Assembly (NCBI GenBank): GCA_018350325.1
Contig: JAEVLN010000017.1
Location: 2,036,803 to 2,100,802 of the forward strand
Source: Globodera rostochiensis
Taxonomy: Eukaryota; Nematoda; Chromadorea; Rhabditida; Heteroderidae
DNA length: 64,000 bases
Direction: 5' to 3'
Under the pieces are notes generated by a model that did not search any database, was not told where the DNA came from, and saw nothing but the letters and a program-made list of their open reading frames with translations. Below are positions 31,690 through 45,485 of this stretch, piece after piece. The position numbers were made by a program, and so were the translations under genes. Numbering within the stretch: position 1 is the first letter of the stretch; every line of letters starts with the position of its first letter.

Positions 31690-31815
31690 TTGTAAGGCGA
31701 TCTCGCTTGCTTCAAGAGAAGCCAATGAACCTGTTGGTGTCGTTTTGACTTTTCGTGTCAACCAACGGATTAATATGCTTACCATCGTGTCGAATGTTTG
31801 GAGTCTGGGACAAAT
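31690..31815 (-). pseudogene. Possible retrotransposon (BEL/Pao-like) fragment
   Basis: A GC-richer island has a minus-strand open frame that reads TFDTMVSILIRWLTRKVKTT followed by PTGSLASLEASEIALQ. The spacing of an R-containing hydrophobic helix, a charged linker, and an L-x-x-x-E-x-x-x-x-A-x-x-x-x-Q helix fits the region upstream of BEL/Pao integrases. No reverse transcriptase, protease or LTR is recognised nearby. An alternative is an exon of an unknown gene. Confidence 0.3.
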
Positions 31816-31924
31816 TGTTGTGGTTTTATTAATTATTTTAATAATATTTTATTTAATTTTTTTAACATTCTCATATTTTTGTTTGGGATATAAAAAATTA
31901 TAAAATATTAAATTATGTAACTTA

Positions 31925-32157
31925 TAGTATAAAAACGCACACTTATTTTTAAATTCTAAAGTGTTTCGACCAAATGTTCGAATCTCTGCCCCCACAACAG
32001 AGTGGGTTTTTTGAACATTAGACATTTGAGTACGCAGCTCCCTGGTGCACATATGTGTTCAAAAAGCCCCGATCGTAAATTTGGAGTAAAAGCAACAAAA
32101 AAAACATTGTCTTCGTCTGTGGCGAAATGTAGTTTTTCCTCCAGGGCCATTAAGTAT
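31925..32157 (-). other. Coding-like GC-richer island, unidentified
   Basis: A minus-strand frame of about 65 codons (ALEEKLHFATDEDNVFFVAF, then NLRSGLFEHICAPGS) has amino-acid composition unlike the surrounding A+T-rich frames. No splice partners or domain are recognised; it may be a decayed exon. A similar isolated island lies at 31050-31189 (LLAKQFLQWMNAEDKKNCG). Confidence 0.25.
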
Positions 32158-34719
32158 AAACTATATTAAAATATTCTTACATTTGGTATTCACAATTTAA
32201 TTTTTGTTCAATAATCATTATTATCGACAAGATTTTTACAAAATGTTAGCAAAATTGATTTGGATGAGATAATTAAAGAATATGAATTATATGAATGCCC
32301 ATTCCAATTGGGGCTGTCATTATTACTTTCAATAAATTTTTATTTAGTTAATAATATTGTAAAAATTTGAAAATTTTGAGAGAATCTTTAACTCAAAAAT
32401 TGTTGACAAATTTTTTCTGTTTAAATTTTAAATTAATTGGAATTTGAAATAAATGTTCATAAATGTTCCTAAACTCAGAGGTTATTTTGCCCAAATAAAA
32501 TGGAAAAGTTTTGGATTTTATTTTTGGTTTTATTCTTTCTAAAAACTGAATCACATCACTCACTGAAAAGTGTTTTGTTATGTTCACAATTGTTCACGCA
32601 AGCATCCCGGTGATCATTCCAACAAAGCAACCCGCAAAAAACTTGACACTGATCGAATCCGTAAATCCAAATTCGCGATCAGATCAATCCACAAAAAGTT
32701 GATTATGACTGAACAGCCCAGACAAAAAAACCTCCTTCCACTTTTTTTAAGCGAATCAAAAAAGATTGAACCTAATCAGACTTGATCAAGCCCAAATCAA
32801 ATAGCATATTTCGAACAACCGAATCCAAAAATTGATTGATCAAAAAGAAGGCTAAACTCCTTGCCACTGATCGGACCTCAAATCCCGGGTGGTCGGATCT
32901 GGTCAATTCGAATTAGAGCATCTTCATAAAAGCAAATTCCTTTGCTAGTGTTATGTAAATTAGATAAAATTATTTTTATAGGCATCTGAGATTTCCGTGA
33001 TTATTTCAGTGACTTTTTTTTAATTTTAAGATTTTCGGGAAAAGGTTGCATTTTTCTTAAGAAATGTTACGAAATTGCTAAAATAGGGACTAAAAACGCA
33101 AAAATAGCGAAATAGGGATTTAGGCTAAAAAAACCAAATAGGGATTTATAGGACTAAAAAGTTGCTCTAATTCAAATCTTATTGCTTATTTATTTCTCAT
33201 TACTATTTCTTAAATATAAAAGATGGTATAGATTTATAGAACAACAATCATTATTTTTCGTTAATAAACATATTTTTCCCATGTAGAGGTAAAAAATATT
33301 TGATTAAAAAAATTTGTCCTTTTTGTTTTTTTCCTGTTTTTAAATTTAAAATTATTGTTGTGTTCCTTTTTAGGTCGGGCATCATTCTCTTAGTAAATAT
33401 TTGTTTTTATCTATTACACAGCCATTTTTATAATAAATAATTTAAAATTAAACAAATTACCTAATTGATAAAATTACCACGTTGTTCAAGCGCCGCAAGC
33501 TTTGTTTATAAATTTATATTATAAGAACATAGCAGATATTGTTTTATATTGCAATTTTGTGTATTTTAAGTAATATTATTAAAGATAAAATTTAATATGT
33601 ATAGTATTTTTTTATTTACATTATTTTATCATTTATTTTTATATTTTACAACATTTAAATTAAATAGTTGAATAATAAATTTTAATGACTGGCGGGGATG
33701 ACATCTGAAGAGCAGGTTTCAGAGGGCAAAATAAAAAACACTTCATAAAATTCCAAAGAAAATGTTAAATATAATTTTCATTTTTAGTTTGTTTTTTATA
33801 GGCTTCTCGCGCAACTATTGTTGTCCGAGTGGTAGTTATTCATCATTCACATTGAAAGTTGCATGGGCAGAACGAACCAATTTACGCATTTTTTTGTAGA
33901 TAATTTTTATTTACTTTAATCCATTTCTTTATCTTAAAAAAATTATTTATTTATTTACTTATCCTTGATTAATAGCTTATTCCAGTTTGCATTTTAAGAC
34001 TTAATTTTAATTTTTCAAATAGCAGAATCTGTTATTATTTTCTTATTCAAGAATAAAAACATTTTAATAAAATGCACCCAAAGTGTTGAGCTATACAAAA
34101 AGCGATCGTTTTTTTAGTCATTCTTTACTTACCACTTATAGAAGTTTCCTTTGTTCAAATAAGCAGATTAAACAATTCAGAATTTCTAATCTAATTATTT
34201 GTAATAACGTTGAAAATGACGTCTCATTCTTTTTAATAGCATCATCAATTGTTCAAAAATAACTTCTAAGAAGTTTATCACATCTACGTAATGATTTTTA
34301 ACTTACATTTATTTAGGCGATCTATATGCATCAATTATTCGTGTTTCGGGTATTAATTGGATATTCGAAAAAATAAAAATGTTAGCATCTTAGTGATAAA
34401 TTAAATTTGCAAATGAATTTTATTTTTAATATTTCATTTTCAACTTTTTTTTATAGTTGACAAAAATAACCTTATTATTGTTTTAATTAATAGAATATTT
34501 GTTTATTTTAATCATGTATTTCTTCTTTATAATTTTAGATTTTTTAATAGCACTTGAATGTTTCATTAACATTATCAGCATTTATCCATTAAAATTAATA
34601 ATTTAGATACTCCACTATTACCGTTTAAACTTAACAAAATTTTTAAAGCTAGTGGTTCATTCTTATTTTTAAAAAATTCTCCTCCTTCTTTTTCTCATTT
34701 TTATGATGCTAAAATGCTG

Positions 34720-34975
34720 GAGTTTAGCCAGCTTTGAGCTGAGATATGATTTTTTAAAGTCCCTGCGCGGAGGTTTTTTAAGAAAACATTCAAAAATTTA
34801 AATTGCATTTTTCGACCCTTCACTGTGTGCGGGGAAAAAGCCGAAAATTTACAAGAGTAAATCGAGGGTGCTCTACACGATAGGCATGGTTTAGAAGTGA
34901 TCTGAGTGGTGACAGTAAGGGATGTTCCCCTCGTGAGAGTACTTCAGTGTTTGTCTCCTTCTTACTCTTTGATGA
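34720..34975. other. GC-richer island without an open frame
   Basis: The stretch has balanced composition (for example GGGTGCTCTACACGATAGGC, GTGGTGACAGTAAGGGATG) but is closed in all frames. It could be a non-coding RNA or a decayed element. I tried spliced-leader and U-snRNA landmarks and saw none. Confidence 0.25.
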
Positions 34976-36247
34976 GTCTTTATTTTCCACTTTTTTCATT
35001 AATTTTTTAAAACTATTTAATTTTTTTTGTATTTTTTTAATAAATTTATTTATTTGTTGTTTTTTTTTTTTTAATTTAGTTCACATTTTTAAATTGTAAT
35101 ATTAAATTTTAAATGTTTGTTCGAAAACATTGTCATTCGATATATCTAAAATTAAAAAAAGTGTACTGCCCACACTTGACCTACTTTCGATTAAAATTAG
35201 AAAGTTTTTTGTCTTATTTACATAATTCGGTTTCAGCTAAACTTATAAATTTAAAATATATATTTAATATTTTAAATCAATATATATGTAATTACACTTG
35301 ATATTGCCTTAACTTTTTACATACGCCATATTTACAAATATCTTTTTGATAACAATTTTGTTTTACTCGTCTGGAACATGTGTGATGTTCTTGCTTTGGC
35401 TGACATTTGGAAGTACGACGGATTCATGTTTAACGGTTGAATATTTCTCCTTAAATATATTTTAATTAACAGAATAATTTTTTTAGAGAACTGAAACATT
35501 ATAAAACAATTAGTACTCATCTGCGAATATATTACCGTGTGTTGTTTCCTTTCTTATTTAATTACGATTTTTCTTCAAAGTTAAATTATACATTATTAGC
35601 TAAATTGAAATAATGTATTTCTTTTTATTATATTTATATTCTATTATATGCATTTCGTAAATGGTGTTTTTTGTAATAGTCAAAGGTTAAAAAAATTGTT
35701 ATTCTTTCTGAATGCCTTCAACTATTTAATCTTACATCTGCTATTCAATATTTTTCAATATCTAAAATATTTGTTTAAAACCTGTAACTATTATTAAAAA
35801 AAGTTACGCATTTTATTGTGGGTAATTTTCCTTATTTAATATTTTTAATTTGAATGTAAAATGATTTTATTTATTTACTTTTAATTAATTTCATTGACTT
35901 AAAATCTTACTTTAATTGATAATTTCATTTAAATATATTTATTTTTGATTAAAAACTTTTTTTTATTAATTTCATTAAGGTTAAAAGTACTTCTCTTTTT
36001 TTCTTTCGTATTACTGTTTAATTATTTAAATAATTCAAGTAAACATTTATTTTACGAGTCGATGGAGGACAATTAATGTCCGACCGCGAACAAAGATTTC
36101 TTATCATGAAAGACAAATTTGGGTGAACGATAAGTGAACGCCCCACTTCAAAAGGGCATAAATGATACACCAATTGCTTTGTCTCGAGAGCTAAGATTGG
36201 TTAAATAGGTCCAAAGTTGCGGCAATGCGTTTAAACCGGTTTTGAAC

Positions 36248-36465
36248 TACTTAACTTGGCCCCATCAAGGGGAGGGGGCTAAGGGGGGGGGGTCAAAGGA
36301 GGGTTCTATTAGAGAGGGGGTGGGTCTATTTGAGAGGGTCTATTAGAGGGTGGGGTGGGTCTATTTGGGGGGGGTCTAATAGAGGGGGGGGTGGGTCTAT
36401 TTGGGGGGGGGGGTCTAATAGAGGGGGGGGGGGGTCTATTTGGGGGGGGGTCTAATAGAGGAAAT
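36248..36465. repeat. G-run minisatellite (GGGTCTATTTGGGGGG / GGGTCTAATAGAG)
   Basis: Alternating units of GGGTCTATTTG and GGGTCTAATAGAG are separated by runs of up to thirteen G residues. All long runs are on the plus strand. The array has strong G-quadruplex potential and is the most G-rich stretch of the desert. The proline-rich minus-strand frame over it is compositional. Confidence 0.9.
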
Positions 36466-39429
36466 ACGGTATATCTTTCAAATATAAATCTATACATACA
36501 AAAATGTAGAATTCATTAAGTTATAAGCATTCTTTATATTGATTTTTGGCACCCTCATTGAATATATTTTTCTTGTGATTAAGGCTTCTATACGAAGCAT
36601 GGAATCATTGGGGAAAACGGCCTTTGTACTCTCGCGTAAAAGTTTTAGAATAGTTCAATTTGATGTTACGTACTCACATAGCAATTCGCCGCTAAAATTT
36701 AAAAGTCACTAATATTAGTATAAGAATGTTTAAAAAATAGAAATAAAATATTTTTGCAACTGCTCTTTTGGCGGCACCTGTTCACTTTTTGTTTGATTTA
36801 TTTATATTATTAGATTAAATTACCTCTAATGATCTTTAAATATCAATTCCTTTAATAAGAATTGTTTTAATCATTTTAAGATTTGTAAGTATTTGTTAAC
36901 CATTTTTAAGATGTTTATTTTTTATGTGATAAACCAAATTAAATGAACAATATTTTAATAATATCTTAATTTCCCATTTTATTTTTGGCTTAATTAGCAT
37001 TTCTAACAAATTAAGTATAAATTAAAGTTTTGATCGTTGTACTTAAATAGTTTTTTACAACCTAAAAATCTTGATTTGCTTAAAGTGCATTATTTATGTT
37101 AATTATTATTTAATGCAATATAATTTAAAAAAATTGTTTAAAATAAATGTAGAAATAACCGATTTTTTCGTTTATTACGCGTATAATATTTATAAATTGT
37201 TTTAGTTCTAAGAGTTAATCAATTCTTAATGAATAGTTAAATAAAGTTAAGAATTTTTTACGTATAGATCATTAAACACAAAAATCAATAACACAAACAC
37301 GTGTTATTTTTTATAATGATGATCTTTAAATATTTTTCTTCATTAATAAAAAAGTTTTGCATGGTCTGTACTCATGATCGTGCGGCGAGCTAGATGAATT
37401 GAACATCGTAAAAAAATTAACTTAAAATAACAGTTTTAAACAATTCAGAATTTATTTGTAATAGCGTTGCAAATGACGTCTCAATATTTTTAATAGCATC
37501 ATTAATTGTTCAATAAATAACTATAAGAACTTTATCACATCTACGTACTTTTAACTTACATGTATTTATGCATACTTTATATGTATCAATTATTCGTGTT
37601 TCGGTTTTGAATTTGATATCCAAAAAAATAAAAATGTTAGCATCTTAGTGATAAATTAAATTTGCAAATGAATTAAATTTTTAATATTTTTTTTTTGTCA
37701 TTTGGTGCATTTTGAATGTATGTATTATTTTATTTTTAGTTTTTGTGTGGACGATTGTTAATAAAAATGGATGTAATAATCATTTTCAAATTTTTTTACA
37801 GTTGACAAAACCTTATTTAATGTTTTTATAATTAATACAATTTTTGTTTATTTTAATCATTTATTTTCTTCATTATAATTTTAGATTTTAATAGTACTTG
37901 AACTTTTAAAAGTCCTAAGTAGTACGTTTAGGTATATTGTTTAAAAAAACAATTCATAGAAATAAATTTATAAACAATCATTTTTCCAAAATTAAATTTT
38001 AATATTAAATTTTTTGTTTTTTTTCGTAATTTAATTAACTTTTTTACACTTATAAAAATTTTTAATCGGATTGCCCTTTGACGGATATTTGAAATAATCG
38101 GCGGTCGCCGTCCGATGAACAGGTATGAATTCTGACTTTTTGGAATGTCTGCGATGCTTTTGCGTGAAATAGAAGTTGAAACGATTGGGCTTTGAGTCAC
38201 AGCTGGATTCTTTGCGTGCATAATAGAATTTGTTAGAATCGGATGTCTTATTGACTTTAGAAATATAGAATATTTGAAATTTTATTGCGTGTAAAGTATT
38301 CAGGCTTTTATTTAGCTGAATTGTGATAAATATGTTTAATATCGTAGAAATAACTTAGTTACTGTAAAAAAGGAAAGCTTTTTGGTTGTTGTAACAATAC
38401 GCGGCGGGAATTTGGATCCTTTTTGTCTTAAAAGTTATAATTACCGCTAAATAAATATAAACAATTTCTGCAGCAAGCTCACCGATTAGCATTTAAAACC
38501 AACCCTTTTGGGGTTTCACAAAATGATTTGCACTACAATTTGACCGATGATATATAAATTGAGCATTTAATGCTTATATAACATGAGTCTTGATGTAGCG
38601 GCCTGTTGGCAATCTAAATATGGTTAAAGGTATTTTATTTTTAACATTTTAATTTTGATTTTTAAAAATTTATATGATTTGATCCAGTTTAAAATGCCTG
38701 TTATATAGGTTTAATTATAAGGGTCTTTAATTTTATTAAAGCTGAGGTGTTCTTCAAAAGTAACTTTGGTTAACTTCGTCAAAACCAGAATTTATAACTT
38801 TAGTTAAGTTTGTCAGTTCGTGGTAGAATAGTAATGTTGTTACGAAGCGGTTGTGATTTGACAGTTTTGCTATATTTTATATCAATAGATAAATGTGATT
38901 TAAAACATCGCTTTGACTAGATTTCAGGCCTGGGCCTGTAATATATTTATGAATTAAACGAACCAACAAAAACATTTCAAAGCCTGCAATACTAAATGTT
39001 TTATCTTGGATTTTTAGATTTATGCGATTTGACGAAACAATTTTCAATGCAAAATGTGCTTTTTTGCTTGAGCTTTATAAATATTTTGACGACTAAGCCA
39101 AATTGAAATAACCCAGTAGCGATTTGATATATTAAAAAACAAATAGAACATTTTATATGATATTTAGAATTACTCGTTTTGCTTGGATCAAACATTTTTC
39201 GTTGAATTTAAATGTTTTTAGCTACAAATTTTTTTTTATTAAGTTGTTTTCATATATAGCCTAATTTGTTAGCTCTTTACACAAATAGATGTCTAGCCAA
39301 ACCTGGGTCGATCTCACCAGCAGTTGAGTAATCAAATTAATGTGTTAAAAACATTCGTTTTTCGTAAAAATTAACTTCTAAAAGTCCGTGATAACTTGCC
39401 GTTCTAAAATTAACCGCACCAAGTTGAAG

Positions 39430-40345
39430 CGGTCGACGTTTTCGACGTCCAAAAGGAGCGATGGCATGGCCCACCTCATGTGCGGTCACTCGACAAATAC
39501 ACTTTTACAACATACTTAGATTCAGCGTGAAACAGGCTGCCTTTTTATTTTATTAATTTGCTTTAAAGTTTAATTATTACTTAATTTTCTTTCATTCTTT
39601 TGAAATTTTGATATTTATTAATGAATAAATATAGTCTTTGCGTAAATTTTTTTATTGACTAATTCTTGAAATTTTTACTCAATTAACTAGATTTAAATGT
39701 TGAAATGTTTGTTTTTTTAGTTTTGTAATTTTATCATTATTTGTTCTTATATTTATTTATTATAATATAATTAGTCAAGGCGGTGAAAACGTAGAATCGC
39801 ATTCAATGTCGTCCTTTAGAGCTTTTAACTCATTTAATTTTATATAAATATAATTAATTGATTAATATATTTTTATAAATAAATGGTTATTTTGTTCTAA
39901 TAATTTAAAGATAATAAAAGTAATTTTGATGATACCTCATTATTATTTTCCGGAGTTTAGACCCAAGTTAATAAAATAAAAATTTTTTAGTTTTTTTTTT
40001 TTCAAAACGCCACACATTGCGCTTATTTAAATTTACGCGTGCAAAGAATTTACGACTGTTTGCGCCAAATTGCTGAGGAGTCAAAGAACGAATTAAGGGC
40101 GGTCTTTCGTATTCGGCGTTTAGTTATTCTTTGTCGAAAGCATATGATTTTATTATCTGTTTAATAATCATGATCGATATGGTCAGGTTGGCGGTTCTGA
40201 CTTTAGAAAAATAAGTTCGTCTAATTATTCCGTTGAACTTCTCATTGTAAAATCCGTTTTATAAAATTTTGTAACTGGCAATAAATAAAGAAATTTAATT
40301 TAAAAATTAATCAAACTTTTTTTTGTCTACAATTTCATTCATAAC
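39430..40345. repeat. Long dispersed repeat of the desert, copy A
   Basis: This segment is repeated with high identity at 50250-50900, and its last third again at 51130-51545. Conserved words include CGTCCAAAAGGAGCG, GCGGTCACTCG, AGTCAAGGCGGTGAAAACGT, CAAAACGCCACACATTGCGC and TTTGTCGAAAGCATATGATT. At its start, the minus strand reads CRVTAHEVGHAIAPFGRR, which contains an HExxH-type motif. The second copy has lost that motif by substitution and deletion. Confidence 0.8.
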
Positions 40346-42387
40346 TCGGTATTCGGAGGAAATTTTGGTCGCTCTCACACGAGCTTTTTTTTAAATTTAT
40401 TTTATTTATATTATTGTTTGGTCATTGATTTGTGTATAAATGTAAATAAATTGCGCTTGACATCGCTAAGAGTATTGCATCCCGGCCAAGTAGCGATCCC
40501 TGGCGTGTGTGTTATGAAGAGGACGGAAAGAGGTTGGTTTAAACTTGTTTATTTGCCACACACGCTTAAAATTGTTCGGGTCGTTTGCATTTCATATTTT
40601 ACCACCACTATGTATTCTTCTTTACAATTTTGTTGAAATCAAACAGAATATTTTTATTCAACTTATGTAATACATTAAGCAACAAATAATCATTAATTAT
40701 GAATTAAACGTTTTTAATTTCATATGTATATTATTAATTTGCATTTTATTTATACGCATTAATTGTTTTTTCATATCCTTTCGAGCGCATTTCATTATTT
40801 TTTCGTCATCGTTTATTTATTTATTTATATATGGTCTTCTTTAATCCATTAGTTGGAGTAAAATTAATTACAAAACTTTAGGCGTGCTTCCGGAAATAAT
40901 CTACAAGCTTGACAATACTGTCTCTTTGAAAATTTTGCATCCCTGAATCAAGTCTGTTTCTGCGTTTTGTATATTAATTAAACTAAAATTTTGTTGCTTT
41001 AAAATTTATTTTTTACATATCTAATAAACGCGTATTAATGGCCACAAACTTTTTTTTTTAATAATATTTACGTTTCTGTTAATTATGCCATATCGAATTT
41101 ATTTTACAAATTATAACAAGTTAAACTGTCTGCTGCCGAATCCCTTTTTTCAAGCGAAATAATTTATAAAAATTAATTGGAGTTTCGCAATGAACTTCCC
41201 CATTTTTCTTCTTAATTTTTTTTTATTTTTTGCTAATTTTAAATGATTAATTTATTTAATATTCTCTGCCTTGAATAATTTTTTTAATTTATTTATTACA
41301 AATAAATGCATTTTGCCCAATTTTAACTGTCATGAATGCCATGTTCGTTGCTTTAAAAAACTGGAATTTAAATTATGAAAGATTAGTACTTAAATATTAT
41401 TTTAAAACTAAAATAAACACATATTTTATATTCTTATTCTAAATTTGAATTTTTAAATTGTTTTTCATTTGTATTTTAAATAAATTTCGATGTTTAATAT
41501 AGTCTTCCGCATCCTCATACCAACTCTCAATCATCCCGCTGTCCCGCCGTCACCTTGGAAATGTTTTTGAAAAGATTATATCATTGTTAAAAAAGCTCCG
41601 GCCTCTTTAGATTTAATAGATTATTTTGATTATATGTTTAAATTATTATTTTTTTAATAATTTGATTTGTGATTAGCAACACCAACTCGGTTGCTTATTT
41701 GCATTATTCTTTATGCATTTCATAAAACTTTGTTACAAAAAAAAACATATTTTCTGATAATAGAAAATAAAATAATAATGCACTTTCCTTTTTTAATAAG
41801 CATTAATGGCAAATTTATCAATAATAACGTGAATATTTTAATTAAACCTTTTTTTTGAAGAAAGTTTGATAGTGTCTTTTTTATGAAGGTTACAAATAAA
41901 ATCATTTAATATATGGGCATTATTACGCCGATTAATTAGTAAATGTGTTGAAAGTGTGGTCTCATTGTTTTATATTGCTTCATTAATTGTTCAATAATAG
42001 CTTTGCTTAATACATTTTAATTCAAATTTTTGCATTTTCAGATATTGATATTAACTTATTTTGTCTGTCAATTGTCTGTTTGCACGTCTGAATTTTCTCC
42101 GATATTTATCGCGTTCGAAGTTTTTTAACGCGATCTTTTTAGAAATTCTTGTATTACTTATAGAATTTTTCTTTATTTAAAATAATTTATAGTTTTTTAA
42201 AACTCATATTTTTTTGATTAGATTTAATGATTTTTTTTGTTAATAAACATTAATTTTAAAAAACATTAAAAATAGAAATTCCTCGTCTTTTAAGCTTCGT
42301 ACTGTTAAATTAATTATCGTTAACATGAATTAATAAATTATTACATAATATTACATACATTATTTATGAGAGTTATATATACAATAA

Positions 42388-42745
42388 ATGCGGACTTGAG
42401 GACCGATCGAGATTTCGATCGTGAATCTGGGCAATAATCAACTAAAATTTCGCTCAGAAAACGCAGAGTCATTTTGTCCGATTTTCGTTATTGGACAATT
42501 TTATCCGTTTTTTTCGTATTTTTCACTTAGAAATTCAAATAAACTGAACCGAGACCGCGAATCTCGGTATTTTTTCGATCAAGTTTGATAGAAAATCTCG
42601 GAAATTTTCGAATTTCGTATAATCTCTAATCGCGAAGATCTCGGTAAAATTTTTCGATCGAGATTTCAATCGAGAATCTCAGGATAATCTCAAACAAAAA
42701 TACCGTAACGAGATCGCGATGAGAATCTTGATCGTCCGGGCTTTA
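42388..42745. repeat. Palindrome-rich GATCGAGATTTC/GAATCTCG block
   Basis: GATCGAGATTTCGATCG, CGCGAATCTCGG, CGAAGATCTCGG and GATCGAGATTTCAATCGAG alternate with their complements. The ends (GCGGACTTGAGGACCGATC and GATCGTCCGGGC) could be weak inverted termini. It is probably a non-autonomous element of about 350 bp whose boundaries I cannot fix. Confidence 0.5.
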
Positions 42746-45194
42746 TTCAGATATTTTTACTTTATAAAATTTTAATCGCCATATCTTATAAAAATATTTT
42801 TCAATATTTTAATTATATTTATTTTAAACAAAAAATGATATTTTTGGAATAATTTTTTATTTTAAATAAATTTCCATATTATGTGCAAATTAGAATTGCT
42901 GATTATTTTTAAATCTTCCTAGCAGATACTGATGTTTTTTATAATATTAAATTACATTGCTTTTGATATTAAACACATGTCATTTTTAATGATAAATAAA
43001 TTCAATTAAATTTATTCAAAATAAACAAATTGGAATATTTTTTAGCATTTAGAGGATTTAAGTATTTTTTAGACTTAATAATTAAATAAATTGCGTGATA
43101 TTTTCGTCGACGTTTTTATTAATCTTTTGATCTAAAATATTAAATATTTAGTCATTTTACGCGGATTAATAAATAATAATGTTGAAAATATTGTCTTATT
43201 GTTTATATTTTTATATAGCATCATTAACTGCTGCGTTGCTCCTAGCATGATTAAATGCTGCGTCAACGGACGATTTAATATTATTTATTTTTTAACAAAT
43301 CGTGCCCTTTTATTAATTTTTTATTATTTGAATTTTTAAATAATTTTCTTACTTCATTGAGCTTTTTTTGACAAAATTAGGCATTTCTCTTCACGTTGAA
43401 TGGATGTTTGTGTTAGGGCCGGATGAGAACTTGAACGCGATCTTGGTTATTTAGAATAAGTGAGTACTTTTATCAAAATTAACCGTTAGAATCATTAATT
43501 TTCAATAATATTCTTTGTTTAATACTATTTTTGATTAAAATTTTTGATAGCATTAATTAGTATTTTTAAGTTTCTACTAGACTTTTGTTGAGGTGTTTAA
43601 ACTAGTTATTTATACGATTACATTTTTGTTTTATAAAATTATTAATAAATTTTTATGGTTTTTTAAATTAGTTGTTCTATATAATTCAATAAATATTTCT
43701 AATGCCAATTTTAATTATTATTTTAAAACAAGAACCGCTTCTTCAAAGAAATCATTTTGCATTGATGATTAAAAATTTTTCAATTCAACAAATATTATCA
43801 AGATTGAATACATATTAATTTAGTGCTAAGCAATATGCGCAAGTATTAAGCATGCTCATCTTTATTGGATTTATTCAATCTAAAATATTGTTTACTTCTT
43901 CGTTAATAGTAGTTATATTAATTTATAAAAGTTTTATGCCTGGGGTTTTATTTATGCTACTTTCATAAATCTTTTGCTTCAAGTAAACTGAAAATTAATA
44001 ATTTTGTTAACATTTTATTATATTTTAAATATTCTCCATATTCAAAGTATGAAAATAATGCACACATGTTAGTTTTGATAATTTTATAACAAACTTTTTT
44101 TTTCAATTTCAGAGTGGTTATTCAATTATTCAACAGTTGTAGGATAATTACTACTTATAATCCCTTAAATTTTTTAATGTTTTATTTCTATGTTAATTTT
44201 TGTTAAAAATAAAAATTATTAACAGACTTTTTTGATAACACGGACTAAATTTTGCTAGATTTAGTTTCGTTGAACTATTGCTAATTTATTTTAATTTGCA
44301 AACAATGATATTTTTTGTTATTAATTTTAGAGTGTTTATGCATTTTTTTTTTCGTTTAAATAATTTTGCACACAGAGCATTTACCGTTTAATATAGAGGT
44401 TGTTTTTGGTGACATACTCATACCCAAAGATTCGTATTCATATTTTACGCAATAGCTATGCTAATGTTTATGCATATAAAATGTAAAATTTTTTTAAAAT
44501 TTTGTTGCTATTATTTATTTCTAAGATTTTTTTGTATTTTAACTCATTTAATTATTGCTGTTTTCACATATCTTTCGAGCGCATTGCATGATTTGACATC
44601 AACTTTTTTTATATAATATGCTCTGATCCATTAGTAATCTGTGTTCACTATTTAGCGTATTTTTGCGTTTATAATGCTATAAATTAAAAAGTTTGTTTAT
44701 CACTTTAAAAATTAAAAAAAAAAACATTTATTAAATAAAGCCCAGTTAAGAAAATAAAGCGGCAAATTTTTGGTGGGGTTTTCTAACTAAATTTTTTAAA
44801 AGATGGTAGTTTCTTAGAAATTTGTAATTAATTAAGTTTTTACGATTGTAGATAATTTTCTTTATTTACTTTTAACTTTAGGTTAATTTTAGAGAAAATA
44901 TGAATTAAATTGTTTTACTCTTAATTAATTTCATTGGCTTAAAATTTTTACTTTATGAAAATTTCAATTAAATATATTTGTTTTTCAAATTATTAGTTTG
45001 TTTACTAAAAACTTTTTTTTAGTTCTGTTGTCATTAACCTTTTGTTTAGTAATATAATTTTTATTACGTTTTAATTTTCCATTTTATTTTTAGCGTAATT
45101 ACCATTTGTATACATATATAGTATATTTGTCTAACAAATCAAGTAATAATTAAAAGTTTTGGTCATTGTGTAACCAAAATTATTTGTTTTTTAT

Positions 45195-45485
45195 TTATTT
45201 ATTTTTTCCCACTAGGGTCATTGATTCTTCAAATAGAAAAAGGTTTAATTTTATTAGTATTTTTTTCTTGCAATATTTTAATTTGCTTTCATTGTATATG
45301 CTGTACATTCTATCCCCGCGAGCTATTGTTGGATTTTTCCTGACCGCAGATTTTGCTGCGAAGCCGATCAACGTTAAAACCATGCCTGCAATCGCTACAA
45401 AGCTGATGTTGTTAATGATAAGCGCCAATCCTTTGTTGATGTTCGGATAAACATAATAAAGTTTAGAGTTAGCCCATAATTCCAC
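45195..45485 (-). pseudogene. Coding-like island with a predicted membrane helix, repeated at 60860-61060
   Basis: A minus-strand frame reads NKGLALIINNISFVAIAGMV followed by LTLIGFAAKSAVRKNPTIARGDRMYSIY. The copy at about 61060-60960 keeps the ARGD-M-SIY part but has stops. The hydrophobic run could be one transmembrane helix. Neither copy has a convincing start or splice partners, so both look like remnants. The family is unknown. Confidence 0.35.

Noticed and set aside
34720..34975. Spliced-leader or U-snRNA gene
   Set aside because: Neither the spliced-leader consensus nor U1, U2, U4, U5 or U6 landmarks could be found.
36309..36497. Proline-rich minus-strand frame
   Set aside because: It is a direct reading of the G-run minisatellite.
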